Positions 21,280 through 34,374 of a DNA stretch of 64,000 bases are shown piece by piece. The position numbers and the translations under genes are program-made. The stretch lies in assembly GCF_029962835.1 (NCBI RefSeq), contig NC_080573.1, forward strand, positions 39,115,001-39,179,000. The letters are read 5' to 3'. The notes beneath the pieces are model-generated. The model did no database searches and was not told where the DNA came from. It saw only the letters and a list, made by a program, of their open reading frames with translations. Each line of letters starts with the position of its first letter. Position 1 is the stretch's first letter. Origin of the DNA: Magnolia sinica. Its lineage: Eukaryota; Streptophyta; Magnoliopsida; Magnoliales; Magnoliaceae.

Positions 21280-23248
21280 AATCCTCTTACACCGACCTCT
21301 CCAAGCGTATCATGATAACCATCTTCCTTCTATAGCTCTGACTACGGAGCTATAATCTCTATCAGGACAACACTAAAATTTCCATCGCCCATTTCTGCTC
21401 CATAAACACGGGTATTTGGATCAACTGCATGCACCTCACCACAAGCAATTACTCGTTTCTTCCAATCGCAGAGATCGCATCTCTTGCCAAGATTTACCAA
21501 ATCAGGCTACATGTACATATATAACATGTCATTAGTATTTTTAAATGGAGGTGCATATAATCATAAGCTTAAATTATTATTAGAGAAACGCATACATATC
21601 GACAATGCATGACTAGATTTAAATGGAGGAATTGTCAGTGAAGCCACATCCCTTTGTTCCCCTTACTTATCTACAAAGCAATTAACCTTCTAGTGGAGAT
21701 CTCCCAAGCTTTTCTTCACTTCACTTAATTCATCTATCAAATTATCTCGTTCTCGTGACACCGCACCAAGCTTCTGTACAATAGGCATTGTCTTCTTCAA
21801 TGCAATCTTGCCTACATTTCCACCTATCCCCCGCATGCGCCCTCTACTATCACTCCCAATTTACTGTAAATAGAATTGCAATTAGATTTATCAGAGAGTG
21901 CATAAGTCTAAATAAACTCAAGTATTTGAAGGACAAGCATATATACCTGTGTAAGGGCATCATCTACACTGGTCATCCGAGATGCAGGATTACTACTTTG
22001 AATCAATTTTATTTTTTCCTATGACAACATCCAAAAGAAAAATTATAGTGTGGGAAAGAAGCATTTAAAATTCACATGGATAATGAAAGGATATACGAGG
22101 GTTGCACTTACAAAGGTTTCTGGAAATTGCACCTTGTTATCCTTTGTTGTATGGGCTCGGATGTACACCTCAGTCCTACCAACCTCGGCATCAGTAGTAA
22201 GATTCCTCTTAATTGCCTTTCCCCATAACATCCATGCCAAAACACATAAATAATGGAATTAATGACTAATAAATTGAAATAATCATCATAAATAAAGTGG
22301 AGCTATGTTATTTTAGGACATGTACCATCTCATGACGTGTGGCAGCCATGCTACGCCGACCAAGTGTAGAAGGGCCAACTTGTTTGGCCCGATTGGATGC
22401 ATTTCTTACACTTGATTCCTTGAATTTATCAGTATTGCAATAATCCATGAAGATCATCCAATCCTCAATAGAGACACCAATAGGGGCGGGATACGATTTC
22501 ACAACTGCAGGATCCTTGTCCTTAAAATGCTTTTTATGCAAATTGTTCTTGAAATTTTTCCAAGCGGCAATACAGCGATCACGAACGTATTGTGGCCATG
22601 CTTTTTGGTTATCCTGAAATTCATAACTACATGCCAGGATATCACTGACCCTCTGAATGTACTGTGGAGGCACCTGCCGAAAGTCTGTGTAGGTGATCGG
22701 AATGTGTGTACGGGTGGGAACACCAATGCTTGAATTGAATGCGATCTGATTTGCATCCCCTGCATTTGGTTGCCCAAATTCAATAATCCTAATGACCCTT
22801 TTCAATGAAGTCTTCTCATGTAATTCTGAACCTTGCATGGAACCTCTTCTTAGACGATGAAGATGACGACCTGCTTGCATAAAAAGAAAAATAGCTACAC
22901 ACATGTTTCATCATCGCCAATATAAAAGATATTTTAAATCTAGACAATCAAAGAAGGCTATCTTATTACCTCTAGCATCTTCAGGAGCTGCATCCCCTAA
23001 CAGCTCTGCATCGAATGACTCTGCCTCTGAATGAAAGATCATTTTAAAAGAAATTTTAAATCTAAACAGCTAACAAGAGCTATGTTATTACCCCTGGCAT
23101 AAAAAAATAACTACACACATGTTTCATCATCGCCAATATAAAAGAAATTTTAAATCTAAACAGCTAATGAGAGCTATGTTATTACCCTTGGCATCTTTAT
23201 GGGATGCATCCCCGAGCGACTTTGCCTCTAGATCCATCTTCAAGATCT
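21280..23248 (-). pseudogene. CACTA TNPA-like protein (Transposase_24 / Ptta-En/Spm family), decayed
   Basis: TNPA-type proteins bind the subterminal repeats of CACTA elements and help bring the ends together. The longest open piece (22308-22904) has 'QVPPQYIQRVSDILACSYEF', 'VRDRCIAAWKNFKNNLHKKH' and 'RNASNRAKQVGPSTLGRRSM', the core of the plant Transposase_24 family. Downstream pieces read 'TTDAEVGRTEVYIRAHTTKD' (about 22160) and, near 21800-21690, a helical end 'KTMPIVQKLGAVSRERDNLI'. A final part near 21480-21330 ('CDLCDWKKRVIACGEVHAVD') follows. N-terminal exons near 23000 and 23230 are duplicated. Stops interrupt several joints. It lies downstream of TNPD on the same strand, the normal order. 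Confidence 0.85.
22902..23190 (-). repeat. Tandem duplication of exon plus intron in TNPA
   Basis: The phrase 'AAATCTA(A/G)ACA(G/A)..AAGAGCTATGTTATTACC' occurs three times, at about 22936-22972, 23054-23092 and 23150-23188. Two of the copies also share 'ACACATGTTTCATCATCGCC'. The open pieces between them read alike ('LLGDAAPEDARGN' and 'SLGDASHKDAKGN'), so an exon and its intron were duplicated. Confidence 0.75.
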
Positions 23249-23423
23249 AATTTGTAATGTAATTACTATAAAAATTTCTATCCAAATAGCAAAGTACCAA
23301 GTATAATAAAGAGACGAGTAAACTAATTCGTAAATTTTTTCTATCACATTAATATGATAATGGAAGAATAAAAAAGGACATAAATCAAAATCGTTTCGTT
23401 ACATGCATAATATAACCAACAAA

Positions 23424-26400
23424 TCAAGTTTTTTTCCCTGCTCTCTTTCTTTTCTTTTTCTTTTCAACAACCACACAAATATCTTCAATGTCATTGAATA
23501 ACAACTCGCCACCCATGTCTACTTCGGTGAGATCAGTTCCTACTTCAATCTCAGTTACAACCCGTGTTTCTGATAAAAGGCTTGTCTCATCTTCAACGAA
23601 AATCTTTCTTGGAACCTCAAAGACCACATACCAATTAGGATTTTTTGGATCTCTAGAATAGAAAACTTGCACAGCATACTCCGCAAGAATAAATGGCTCA
23701 TCACCCACTTGGTTTGAACTAAGAAGATTAGATAAATTCACCAATCTCAAATTCCCTTCCGTATTGAAAGAAACACCTTGGTGCGTTACCTTCACCCAAT
23801 CACACTTTAGTAGGACTGGCTTGTACCCTTCTCGATACTCCAGTTGGATGATTTTGCGGAGGACTCCGTAATAAGGTACAGATTCATCCACTGGATTCTT
23901 ATCCTTATCACTAGATCGGAAGGTGGTCATACTATCTGTGCTAACCCCACTACTCTGGTTCATTTTATTCTCTTCGTATTCCTTGGTGACAAAGAGGAAA
24001 CCACTAGTCCCGGCAACTACATTGCGTTGCTATAAGAAATTAGCATATTTCTTGTAAGTTAAGAAGGTTGTTACAAAATTGACAATTTTTTTCATAAATG
24101 TTGTTACAATGTTGTTGAATCAAATTTGAAAAAAAAAAATGAAGAAGACATACATATAAGCTAAGTCCAGTTCGTACCCTTGCCATGTCTCATAGTTGGG
24201 ATGACTCTTCAGTACTAAGGTTCGAGCCTGTTCGTACTCAATACCTTCTAAAACGACACTTTGACCAAGGCCAACTGGGCCAACCACGTCAACATCGAAG
24301 TCGTCAACAATATCTTGCAACTTCAGCGTGAGTAAAATTGATCCGTCAAACCGCTTTTCCAGTTTCTCTAAGAGGCTTGTATTATTTTCCCTCTATACCA
24401 GTTGCAGTATATAAGTGTCTCCTCTTGAATGTATCATTCTGTTATACAACCTTCGGGTCGTGTCTTATTACGGACTTACTCCTTAAACATCTTCATGAAC
24501 CTAAAAGAGTTAACAATATATTAGAAAATGTAATTGCAGATGTTGGGTCGATTTATTCAGATTAAAATCATATCATACCTTTTGAATGGATACATATCCA
24601 TCGATAGTAGACATGACCACATACACGAACCTCGTAAGCCAAGTGGATAGGCAGATTTATCATCACAACAAGAATTGAAGGAGGGCATATAATCTCAAGC
24701 TCACATAACGTCCTAGCCATGCCCTTCTTGAGAGCCATTAACATTTCAATATCTATGGTTCGCAGGCATAGGGCATTGAAAAATGTACTAAAGCTTCTAA
24801 TTATAGTGCGCATAGGCTTACTATCCCTGAATGCATGTTGGATCAAAATTGGAAGCAGATGTTGCATTAACACGTGGTAATCATGAGACTTCATACCCTT
24901 TAAATCGACATTAACTTCCTTTACGATGTTCTTCCAATTCCCACTAAAACCAACCAGAACATGAAGCTCACGTAAAGTCTGGATGAAAAGTTTATTTTTC
25001 TTCTTTTCGAAGGAAGAAAGGACCTCGTTTTTGGATCATCTTGCCATCAGTATTTTCTATCCATAAACGCTTCTTAATTCCTAGCCGCTTCAAGTCTCTA
25101 TGTGCGTTAACGTCGTCCTTGGTTTTGCCCGTTGTCTTCAACATCAATGCAATAAGGATTTCACATACGTTCTTCTCGATGTGCATAACATCAAGGTTAT
25201 GGCGTACAGGAATATCCTTATAGTGCTCCAAATCGTATAATATGGATCGCTTCGAGAAGCATGTTGATTCTGCATCATCATTTTGTTCCCGTCCCCCTTT
25301 TGTACCACTTTGTTTCCTCTTTTCGATCTCACCCCACTGTATATTTAGTTTTGAAACAATGCTTTCGACCTCAATCCCAGTCAGACGAATCGGTTGTCGT
25401 CGCAACTCCACCTTCTTATTGAAGGTGCCTGCACTTATATCCTTTCTGGCCTTGTCGTTTAGAGGCAACCACCGTCTGTGACCCATATAAACATGTTTCT
25501 TTCCATGGTTCCATGGTGTAATCGCAAGGAATCTGTGTAGGGACCACATGCAGGACAACCATACTTACCCTTAGTCCTACGACCAGAAACATTACCATAT
25601 CCGGGAAAGTCATGAATTGTCCTCAGCAAGATGGCACGCATGTTGAACATGCTTCCATAGTATGCGTTGAATGTCATGATCCCTTTCCAACACAAGTCTT
25701 GTAACTTAGCAATCACTGGCTCCAAATAAACATTAATATCCTTCCCAGGCTATCGTGGTCCCTCAATGAGCAAAGTGAGCATAGTACATTGCAGTTTCAT
25801 ACATAACTTTGGTGGAAGGTTATACGTCACACACATAACAGGCCAAGAACTGTACGACGTGCTGAAAGTGCCAAAGGGGTTAAACCCATCTGTAACTAGA
25901 CCTAATCAAACATTGCGAGACTCTACTGAAAAATCCCTATACTTGTTGTCAAGAAACTTCCATGTGTTGGAGTCCACCGGAAGCCCCATCTTTCCACTCT
26001 GCATTTTTCCAGTTGAGTGCGAGGTCATCTCCTTTGCCACCCATAGCACACTGTACATTCTTTGTAGCCTTGGTGTTAATGGAAAATACCTTAACACCTT
26101 CGCAGGTACTTGAGCTCATTTCAACTTCGAATCAAGATTTGTTTTGTACTTAGAAGTACCACAGTTTGGACAACTCGTAATATTCGTCTCATGCTCTCTC
26201 CAGTATAACATGCAGTCATTTGGACATGCATGAATCTTCTAGTAATCAAGACCTAACTTTGTAATGATCTTCTTTAGTTGGTAGGTATTAATAGGGGTCT
26301 TATTACAGGACGACAAGACATTATGGAGTAGTTGAAGAAGAGTCGTAAAGCTTTGTTCACTCCATCCATGGTTCTCTTTTAATTTAAAAAGTTGTACAAT

Positions 26401-26933
26401 GAAAGTCAGCACGGTGAATTTATGACAACCATGATAGAGCTCAGTCATCGCATCTCGTACATTTACTTCAAACTCATTGGTTGAAGCATCTCCAATAATG
26501 TCTTTAGCTTTGGAGGCTACATTGGGTTCATCTTGAATAACTTGGTCTAGGTTATTACAACCTAGGTGTTCAACAACTGCATTGACAATGTTATTTATGT
26601 CTGCCACACTATGGTACTGGTGGAAGTGCGTTCAGTACACTTGGGTGATGCATGCTCACCGTGCATATTCCACACCCTATATGATGGAATAAATTCATAT
26701 TTAATTAGATCTATCACCACATCATTGATTGTGCAAGGTAAACATAGACATCTGCATCTGGTACATGGACAATGAATGGTTTCTCTACCAGGAAGATGTT
26801 CTTTTACGAACTTCATAAAGCTCATCATACCATTTATAAATTATGGGTCTGGGTAATGTAGAGTAATCCACTCCCTAGAGTGTATTGGATACCACCTATA
26901 GGTAGGCACACGTTTATACACATAATTCATCAT
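23424..26933 (-). pseudogene. CACTA TNPD transposase (TNP2 family), decayed
   Basis: The catalytic transposase of CACTA 1. The reading starts at the ATG at 26933 ('MMNYVYKRVPTYRWYPIHSR'). Domains follow in the usual order: transposase-associated domain (26660-26828, 'CPCTRCRCLCL' and 'VWNMHGEHA'); TNP2 core (about 25000-26600, with 'VTDGFNPFG', 'TIHDFPGYGNVSGRRTKGKY', 'GCPACG', 'VRHNLDVMHIEKNVCEILIA' and 'GKTKDDVNAHRDL'); DUF4218 (24568-24894, 'MKSHDYHVLMQHLLPILIQH'); and DUF4216 (23600-23963, 'YYGVLRKIIQLEYREGY' and 'EYAVQVFYSRDP'). In-frame stops occur, for example just before 'FINGMMS' and before 'LGLVTDGFN', and the frame shifts several times. It is probably inactive. Confidence 0.92.
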
Positions 26934-27303
26934 CCAACTAACTATTGACAACATTTATAAAAATAAAAGATATCTAACTAACTTTATGTAACAACTTGCA
27001 ACTTAACCTACTGGGAACCGTCATGCACCATAATATCTTACGGTAAAGCGGGTTCTGAAGAGTTACAAGTTGGATTTATGTAAAAGAATATAAATGAAGA
27101 AATATAAATATAAATTAAGAAAGACTATAGGGAGGCACACGTTTATTCACCTAATTCATCATCCAACTAACTATTGACAACGTTTATAAAAATAAAAGAT
27201 ATCCGAACAACTTTATGTAATAACTTGCAACTTAACCTACTGGGAACCGTCATGCACCGTAATATCTTACTGCAGAGTGGGTTCTAAGGAGTTACAAGTT
27301 GAA
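26899..27303 (-). repeat. Tandem duplication covering the TNPD start
   Basis: About 175 bases at 26899-27073 recur at 27129-27303 with few differences ('AGGCACACGTTTAT', 'AATTCATCATCCAACTAACT', 'GGGAACCGTCATGCACC'). The unit contains the TNPD start codon region and its 5' leader, so two start regions exist. The inner copy is the one joined to the coding frame. Confidence 0.9.
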
Positions 27304-29857
27304 TTAATACAAATTATATCTAATGAAGCAAGTTCTTATCTGCAGCAAGAGAAGTGGACTTCTAACAAATAGGATTATATTCCTGAAACAAAACAAGCAC
27401 CATCTTTCAATTCAAGCTATATCAAAACATCACAGATATATGGTTGATTTGAGTAAAGAGGCATTTAGCATTCTATGAAAGCATTTAATGCACCACATAA
27501 TCCATTGTGTTGTCAGAACGCATCGTTAATATTTGAAATAAGTTGACCACTTTGCTAAAAAGAAAAGAATTAGGGATGATTTCTTTTTGTGAGCTAAAGG
27601 AAATACAATCATGGAATAAATACTAGTCATAAGGGCATTGAGTAAAAGAATACATATTTCTGTTATCTTCTCAAGTTAGAAAAGAAGTTTGTACTCTCCG
27701 TATCTTTTTGTGCATATCAATAAATTACTGATCATACTTGTCTCTACCTAGACGAGCTAATTGTCTCTATCTACAGGTGTTAATTGTCTCTATCCCATTC
27801 GGTAACATATCATGTACTGTCCTCATATAGCTTACATGCAAGTCAAAATTTCGACAGCATCTCCTCATATTCTCCAGATATATGTAAAATTCAATACTAA
27901 CTAGTTGCCACATGTAATCCATTACACATGGATAGAGGAAACCGATTAGTAAAGAACCACATATATAGGGAGACACTAACAAATTTTCAACTATATGTAA
28001 ACTAAAAATGATGACAACCTAAGTACATGGTATGGTACCGAACGGTCCAAAATGGGACAATTTAGGAATCCATAAAGAACAAGCATTTTCAGTCAAATGA
28101 ATATACTTGTTCAATATAAATTGGGGGGGCATACATTGTAAACCACTAAGTGGCATAAATACTGATTGTAATTGTATCATGACAGAACATCTAAGAAGAA
28201 AAGGGTTATAGTGAAACACAATCAATTATTTCAACAGTTTTTGAAGCATAACTATAAATAAGTACAGAAAACATATTTATCTCAAAAACATCATACACAG
28301 TCTAACATATTTCTACTTCATGTGCAAGAGCTTCACCTAAATGACCCAAGTCGTATTGTTGTGTATGTAGCTTGCCTAAGCAATCAAGCCGACAACCCCT
28401 GGAAAAGAAAGAAAACCACTACATCTTAGACACCTTAAAACAAAAGGCTTCAAACAAAAATAGGATGTAATACTCTAAAACCTTGAACAGGTTGATAAGC
28501 CAAAAAATAGTTAAAAATGATAAATTGTAAAAAGAAAAACCAATATCTAGTCACATAAAGGGCATCTCTAAGCCTCTAACAATGAACTTGCAGACGAATT
28601 GTGAAAGCTTTTACTACTTGCATTAAGAATCCAGAAATCATTTAGAGAATCATTTAAAAATAATAATAATAATAATACAAGTGGTTAAAAATAACTCCTA
28701 TAGAACATTCCTCCATTCATCTTTAAAGAGAAAACCAAGAGCATCAGAGTTATACTCTTAAACACTTATAAACATGTTGCAAAAAGATTAATTCAAAAGG
28801 TAAATGCATATTGCTTATTAATTTAGGTCTAATACTATTAGTTTTCTAAGGCACAACTGCAGTAGGTTATCCCACCATGAAGCTCAAAAATCAACTCAAT
28901 TCAACCATTAAATGTCCCCTGTATGAATGTAGTGCTTTTAGGGTGGTTGTTTGCTGTTTTCTATTGTGTACCCCACTTGATAGTTGGATCCACCTGATTT
29001 TTTGGGCATCCCATTTTCATAGTGGGAGAACCTTAGCATATAGGCAAGATGTCATACAAATACCATGGTGATCCCCACATGCCAAATAGCTAGACATACA
29101 ACTTAAATGGCATACATAAGTGTTTGTAGAAAATTTTGAGCCTTCTCTCACTTAGCAAAGCTAGTTTTTATCAGTTGTTCACCGGGTAACTAGTGAGAAC
29201 AATCTAAATGCTACTTTTTAAAAAAAAAACTTATATATATTTTTTATTTTTACCATAGTTCAGTTACCATTGGGAGCATGAAATGAATGGTTTTTTGATC
29301 TCATGCTTATGTTCTACGCATTCAGAATAACATCAGGAGTTTCAACACCCGGTCAAGGGTTCGAGGGCCCACAGGTGGTACAATCCCACTACAGCTGAGT
29401 GTGTGGGGGTGTGTACATGTGTAAAAAAAATATATAAAATAAAATGAGGTATATGATTAAAATGCAAATGGCGACAAATGAAGACGATTCCTAAGCATTC
29501 ATGATGATGACTATCCACAAATGGTCATTGCATTCTCTTCAGCAATCATTTAAACCATGGTTTTGAGACTTGGGACAAGTCCTGCACAACTCAAAACTCT
29601 AGACAAGACAAGACAGGCCAATCCGAGTGGGCTGAGCCCTTATTACTCATGATTCAAACAAAATATGGTTTAACTGTGAGAAGATCAGAAACTATAATGA
29701 TACTTCTAGTATTCACAATGAGAGGTAGTCACTCAAATTGCATTGACATTCTCTTCAGCAAGATTTTAACAAAATATGGTTTTATAGTTCCAAACAAAAA
29801 TGCTTTTGGAATTTTAACTGAAATGGGAATGATTCCCAAAACAAGACACAATATCCT
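27304..29857. other. No recognisable gene (5' side of the CACTA transposase)
   Basis: AT-rich sequence, presumably leader, introns and promoter of the transposase genes. One exon-like minus-strand piece at about 28322-28405 ('CRLDCLGKLHTQQYDLGHLG') has splice-like borders but no family that I recognise. Confidence 0.4.
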
Positions 29858-30280
29858 GTGGGGCTCACTATGATTTATGTGCCTTACATCCACACCTTCA
29901 TCCATTTTGACAGATTATTTTAAGGCATGATTCCAAAAAGGAAGTGTATTCAAATATCTATTGGACCACATCACAGGAAACGGTTATGATTAACCATTAA
30001 AAACTTCTTATGGGCCACAAAAGTTTTGGATCAAGCTGATATTTGTGTGGTCCCTTCATCCAAAGCTTCGTGACCTTATCAATGAGTTGGATGGTAAATA
30101 AAAATTTCAGTGGCCCCAAGAAGTTTTTCATGGTGGGTATTCAATCACCACTGTTTCCCGTGGTGTGGTTGACCTAAGATTTGGATCTACTTCATTTTTG
30201 GGATCATGTCCTAAAATGAGCTGTGAAATTGGATGGAATGCTTGGTTGTAAGGTACATACATTAAGGTGGGCTCCACAGT
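29858..30280. mobile_element. Palindromic MITE, copy 3
   Basis: It starts GTGGGGCTCACTATGATTTA and ends in the inverted form 'ACATACATTAAGGTGGGCTC'. Internal inverted phrases ('TTGGACCACATCACAGGAAA' against 'TTTCCCGTGGTGTGGTTGAC') match copies 1 and 2. Confidence 0.8.
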
Positions 30281-30550
30281 CAGGGATCTGCCCCAGGCCC
30301 CTACCTGACCAAGTCTGTCCAGGCGGGGACGGGATGCAATCCGCTTCCCCACATACGTGAATAGTCATTAATGTGATTTTTGGGCCATGAATCATCCACT
30401 ATCGGGACCAGATCAGATGAGCCGTCAAGGTAATGAGGAAGAGCTCATTCTGTATGATTTTAAAGTCAGATACAGAGAACAGTGTCTCTGACACAATATT
30501 TTCATGAGGTTTATCATGGGATGGTCCATGCCCTATAAATTCACATAGAC

Positions 30551-30664
30551 GATGATCTAAACTACCCAATTATAGTCATGTTCCACTTTTAAGAGGATAG
30601 ACCGGATGGTTTAAATAGGATGATCTGAACTACCCAACTATAGTCATGTTCCACTTTTAAGAGA
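30551..30664. repeat. Short tandem duplication
   Basis: The phrase 'ACTACCCAA(T/C)TATAGTCATG', then 'TTCCACTTTTAAGAG', occurs twice, about 66 bases apart. No function is evident. Confidence 0.85.
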
Positions 30665-31797
30665 GGCCAAAGCAAATGGTTAGAATCCCATATCACAATG
30701 GGGCCCACCATAAGTACAGTCTATAACAAGGACCCACATGTACAATTGGTGAGATTTGAATCTCAGTCAATGGTTGGTCATTGTATATGCATCAATGATA
30801 AGGGGATATAAGAACATATATTAACATGGCCGATATTATCACCAATACTCAAAATAATTTCATTGATTGAGACAAACATTGAGAAAATGATAAATAAATA
30901 AATAAATAATCACTGAGAACATCTAAATAGTGTAGATCACCTGATTGAAAGCTAAGATCTCACAAATGTGTAACAGTTAGACAGATGCACCTATGTCTCC
31001 AACACGTGTGTGGAATTATCCACCTCTCCTAAATGCAATCCAGATAAAATGGAAACCAACACCCAAACGCACCTTATCACCTCTAACTGCAATTTCTGCT
31101 ATGCAAAACACCCCTCCAACACCACCATTCCATCTCCAACACACAATCCTCAACACCCATTTGGCCCAGCTCGGTAAGACAATCGGACAGCTGAGATTGA
31201 TTAGCAATGTCTTAAGGACAAAGGACGCTCACCATCTTCTCGGCACTCGACAATGCAAAGACCCATCTCTACCATTTCACAGCAATCATGATAGCCAGGA
31301 TTGGATTCTTCACTGACGCTCTCTTCTGCATCATGGCAATCAAGATGCAGGGGACCGGGATCCTGGTGGTGGGGGTCAGTGCAATGGCCGTCTCTAAGTG
31401 CCACTCGAAGGAAGAAGACGCCATGCCGCTCGAAGGAAGAAGTTGAAAATGTGAAAAGAGAGGAAAGGCGCTCATTATTTTACAAATCCTTTTCTGAATA
31501 ATATAAAATTTTGAAATACGAAATAGTGTGCGTTTACTACTATTTATAACAAAAACTCTGTTAACAATCGTACATGCAAGAGGGACCATTTTCTGGATGG
31601 TTAAGATTGCATTATATAAGAAAATTATAAATATTAAACATCTACAACTAGACGGATTATTTCAATGTTCTGGATAACTTTATATCATTGCCACTATTTT
31701 CATGAACGAGTCACCACTATTTTACATTCTATACAAAACTCACAGATTTTTTACAAAACAATAAAACAGTAAACAAAGCTTTGGAAAGGGGAGGGCT
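30665..31797. other. No recognisable gene
   Basis: ORFs of about 60-107 codons exist on both strands at 30990-31590, but they overlap each other and show no family signature. One might be a captured exon; I cannot name it. Confidence 0.35.
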
Positions 31798-31966
31798 CTA
31801 TGGGCCCACCATGATGGATATGTTTCATCCACTCCGTCCATCCATTTCTACACATTATTTTGGGATCGATCCCCAAAACTCATTCCTAATTAACTCTCGG
31901 ATAGACCACAAACTAAGAAAAAAAATCAAACGGTTGGACGTCGACCATTCTAAACATGTGGAAGGG
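31798..31966. mobile_element. Half copy of the palindromic MITE
   Basis: It starts GGGCCCACCATGATGGATAT and follows the first half of the MITE family, then stops at the subterminal repeats of CACTA 1. The second half is missing. Confidence 0.7.
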
Positions 31967-32079
31967 TGACGGATAATTGGGTTTCGCCGACGGATTTTAG
32001 CCGTCGATGATGCCAACGAATTTTAACCATGGCCAAAAACACCCCCAGTCCATCGGCTTTGCCCAGTTTTTTGGTAGTG
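31967..32079. repeat. Right terminal and subterminal repeats of CACTA 1
   Basis: Contains 'CGCCGACGGATTTTAGCCGT' and further diverged subterminal repeats and ends GTTTTTTGGTAGTG. The reverse complement matches the left end of the element. The duplication CCA follows. Confidence 0.9.
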
Positions 32080-32575
32080 CCATTTCATTTCATTCATTCA
32101 CAAGTAGAGAGCTTCAGAGAAGGTAGAGAGATTACGAGATTTGTTTAAAAACTTCTTCAGGTATTCCACGACGAGATACGGAAGGAGAATCAAATGAGTA
32201 GAAGACTTCGAGATTGGAGCAAAGGCCTGTGCCGTGGTTTCGCAACAGGTAGAAGGCACCCATTCCACGACCGTGCAACACATACACTTTATGTGCATGC
32301 ATTTCAGAAATTCAGTAATATTCTTCCTGTAATCTCCCACAAGTTGGTCTTCTATGATTGCATCTTAAGCATATTGGTGGAGAACAAGGGGTCTTTTCGA
32401 ACCTACACAACCCCTTTATCGTTTCAACGGATATTCCACAAGCCAAAATGCCCGGAAGGTTGCCGAAATCGCTATTTGAATTATTCTCCTTTCTTTCACT
32501 GCATTTACTAAATACACTTCGTTTAGAATCAAGGGAAACACGAGGATTTAATTAGAACTCAGAATTAATGAAATT
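32080..32575 (+). mobile_element. LTR-like segment, plus orientation, second part
   Basis: This continues the segment broken at 13297. The words 'TTCATTCACAAGTAGAGAGC' and the later 'GCAACAGGTAGAAGGCACCC' and 'CCGTGCAACACATACACTTT' match, diverged, the reverse complement of 7220 to 7020. The right border is an estimate. Confidence 0.5.
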
Positions 32576-32889
32576 AGCAATGATTGTTATTCTTCTATTT
32601 TTTTCCTTTGTTATTATTGAATGTGGATATTCCAGTCGCAATACTTGTTTCTTTGTCAAAACACCATATATCTGCTAGACCTAGAATGGCCTAATAGAAG
32701 ACCAGACTTGACCCAAAATTGCTAGAACTCTCTAAGTTAACTTAGTTGAGTCGACTCAATGAGTCAACTCACATCTCCTTCTCTTCTTTTATTCCTCTTA
32801 TTTCATCTTTCTCTCTCTTTCTTTCCCTTTCTTTCTTCTCCTCTATTCACATCCAGATGATGGGCTCAGCCCAAGCTAAATCAATTCAG

Positions 32890-34320
32890 GTGGGAACTTG
32901 AAGTCGTAGAAGGGCTCCCAGATTACACGAAGGCTTGCTATCTCACACTCGTGAACACGGTGGAAAGCCAGATGATGCCGGATGAAAAATTCGACCGTAC
33001 AAACTACATAACAAGAGAAGTATGACATCCAACTCTACTTCATAATATTTCTTACATTCTTAATGTATATTCCATCTACCTGAGCCCTCCCATCTGGATT
33101 ATTGGAATTGCCAGAACTTGTGTACAACTACATGTTCCTCGTATATTGTCTTCTTTATTTTATGTTTTATTTTTTATTTTTTAAATTTTCTAAAGGATTT
33201 TTGGTTTGATATGGAATGATCAGATAAAGGTGTTTGTTCAGTCCTACATGGATGAAGCCAAATGGGTCAACAGAAAGCACGTGCCTACGTTGCAAGAGCA
33301 TCTTGATGTCTCGCTACTCAGTTGTGGCTACCAATTACTAACTGGGGTTGCTTATGTTGGCATGGGAGATTTGGAAAGCAAGGAGGTCTTCGATTGGCTA
33401 AATACCCATCCTAAGTTTGTTATGGATTTATCTATTGTATGTCGAGTCGTGGATGACATCACAAGCCATCACGTAAGAATATATACATTACTATGAATTT
33501 TGAGTGAATTGAGCAGTAACCTATGAACATTTTTCCCTGCCAAAAAATGTGCACATGGATTCCCCACCACCACCAATCATAGATTAGTGACTCATATTAG
33601 TTAGTTTGGCACCATGAGTCAGTTGAGTCATGACCAAACATTTTGGTCTGAGTTGATGAGTAGGTGGAGGAAGATGTTTGTTACATAACGTAACCTCACA
33701 GTGCAGTTACTTGGTGATTTGGATGCATAGGAAATGAAAACTTCTCGTGAGATAATGTAGCCACCATAAGGAAATGTCCGACTTCATTTTCCTAGTCCCC
33801 TATGGAATAATAGATTATAAAGGCATATTTACTTGTCTCAGAATTCACACACTTAACCTTCCACTCTGATACCATTTCAAATAACCATTTACTCTAAAAG
33901 ATTGAGCCATCGGAGGCTGGTGTATCAATGTATATCAAGGGACTTTAAAACGTGGGTCATCCATATGCAGGCATAACCTCATTACGGAAGACATACATGT
34001 AAGTCAATCCTGACCTATCACACCGAGTGTCCCGGTTATATGTTGTATTTGGACTATAAAAGCTTTCTTCTTTTCTTGCAATCCACTACATAACAACTAA
34101 TTGTACAATCAAGATCGTCTCATGATTAGCACTTAAAAAGAGAGTTCATCTCAGTTGATATAATAGTAATTATATATTAGAGATTTTGGTAAGGATAAAA
34201 AAATATTGATAACCAATGACTTATATAAACATGGTATGATACATATTACTGTTAACTACAATGATATGATGTCATTTTTTGAGTGGTAAGTTTTCAAAAG
34301 GGCTTACTAGGTTGGCCATA

Positions 34321-34374
<54 letters not shown>

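Larger units (their letters stand above)
13298..32079 (-). mobile_element. CACTA (En/Spm) DNA transposon 1, with captured host exons
   Basis: Left end CATTACCAGAAAACAGGGC and right end (reverse complement) CACTACCAAAAAACTGGGC are matching CACTA-type terminal repeats. They are followed by subterminal repeats of the type GCCGTCGGCG. The three bases CCA stand directly outside both ends (13295-13297 and 32080-32082), the 3-bp target duplication expected for CACTA. The flanking LTR-like text reads through when the element is removed. The left end reads CATTA instead of CACTA, a single change. Transposase genes of both CACTA kinds are on the minus strand. Exons of at least five unrelated host genes and several MITEs lie inside. 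Both transposase genes contain stops, so it is probably immobile unless helped in trans. Confidence 0.92.
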
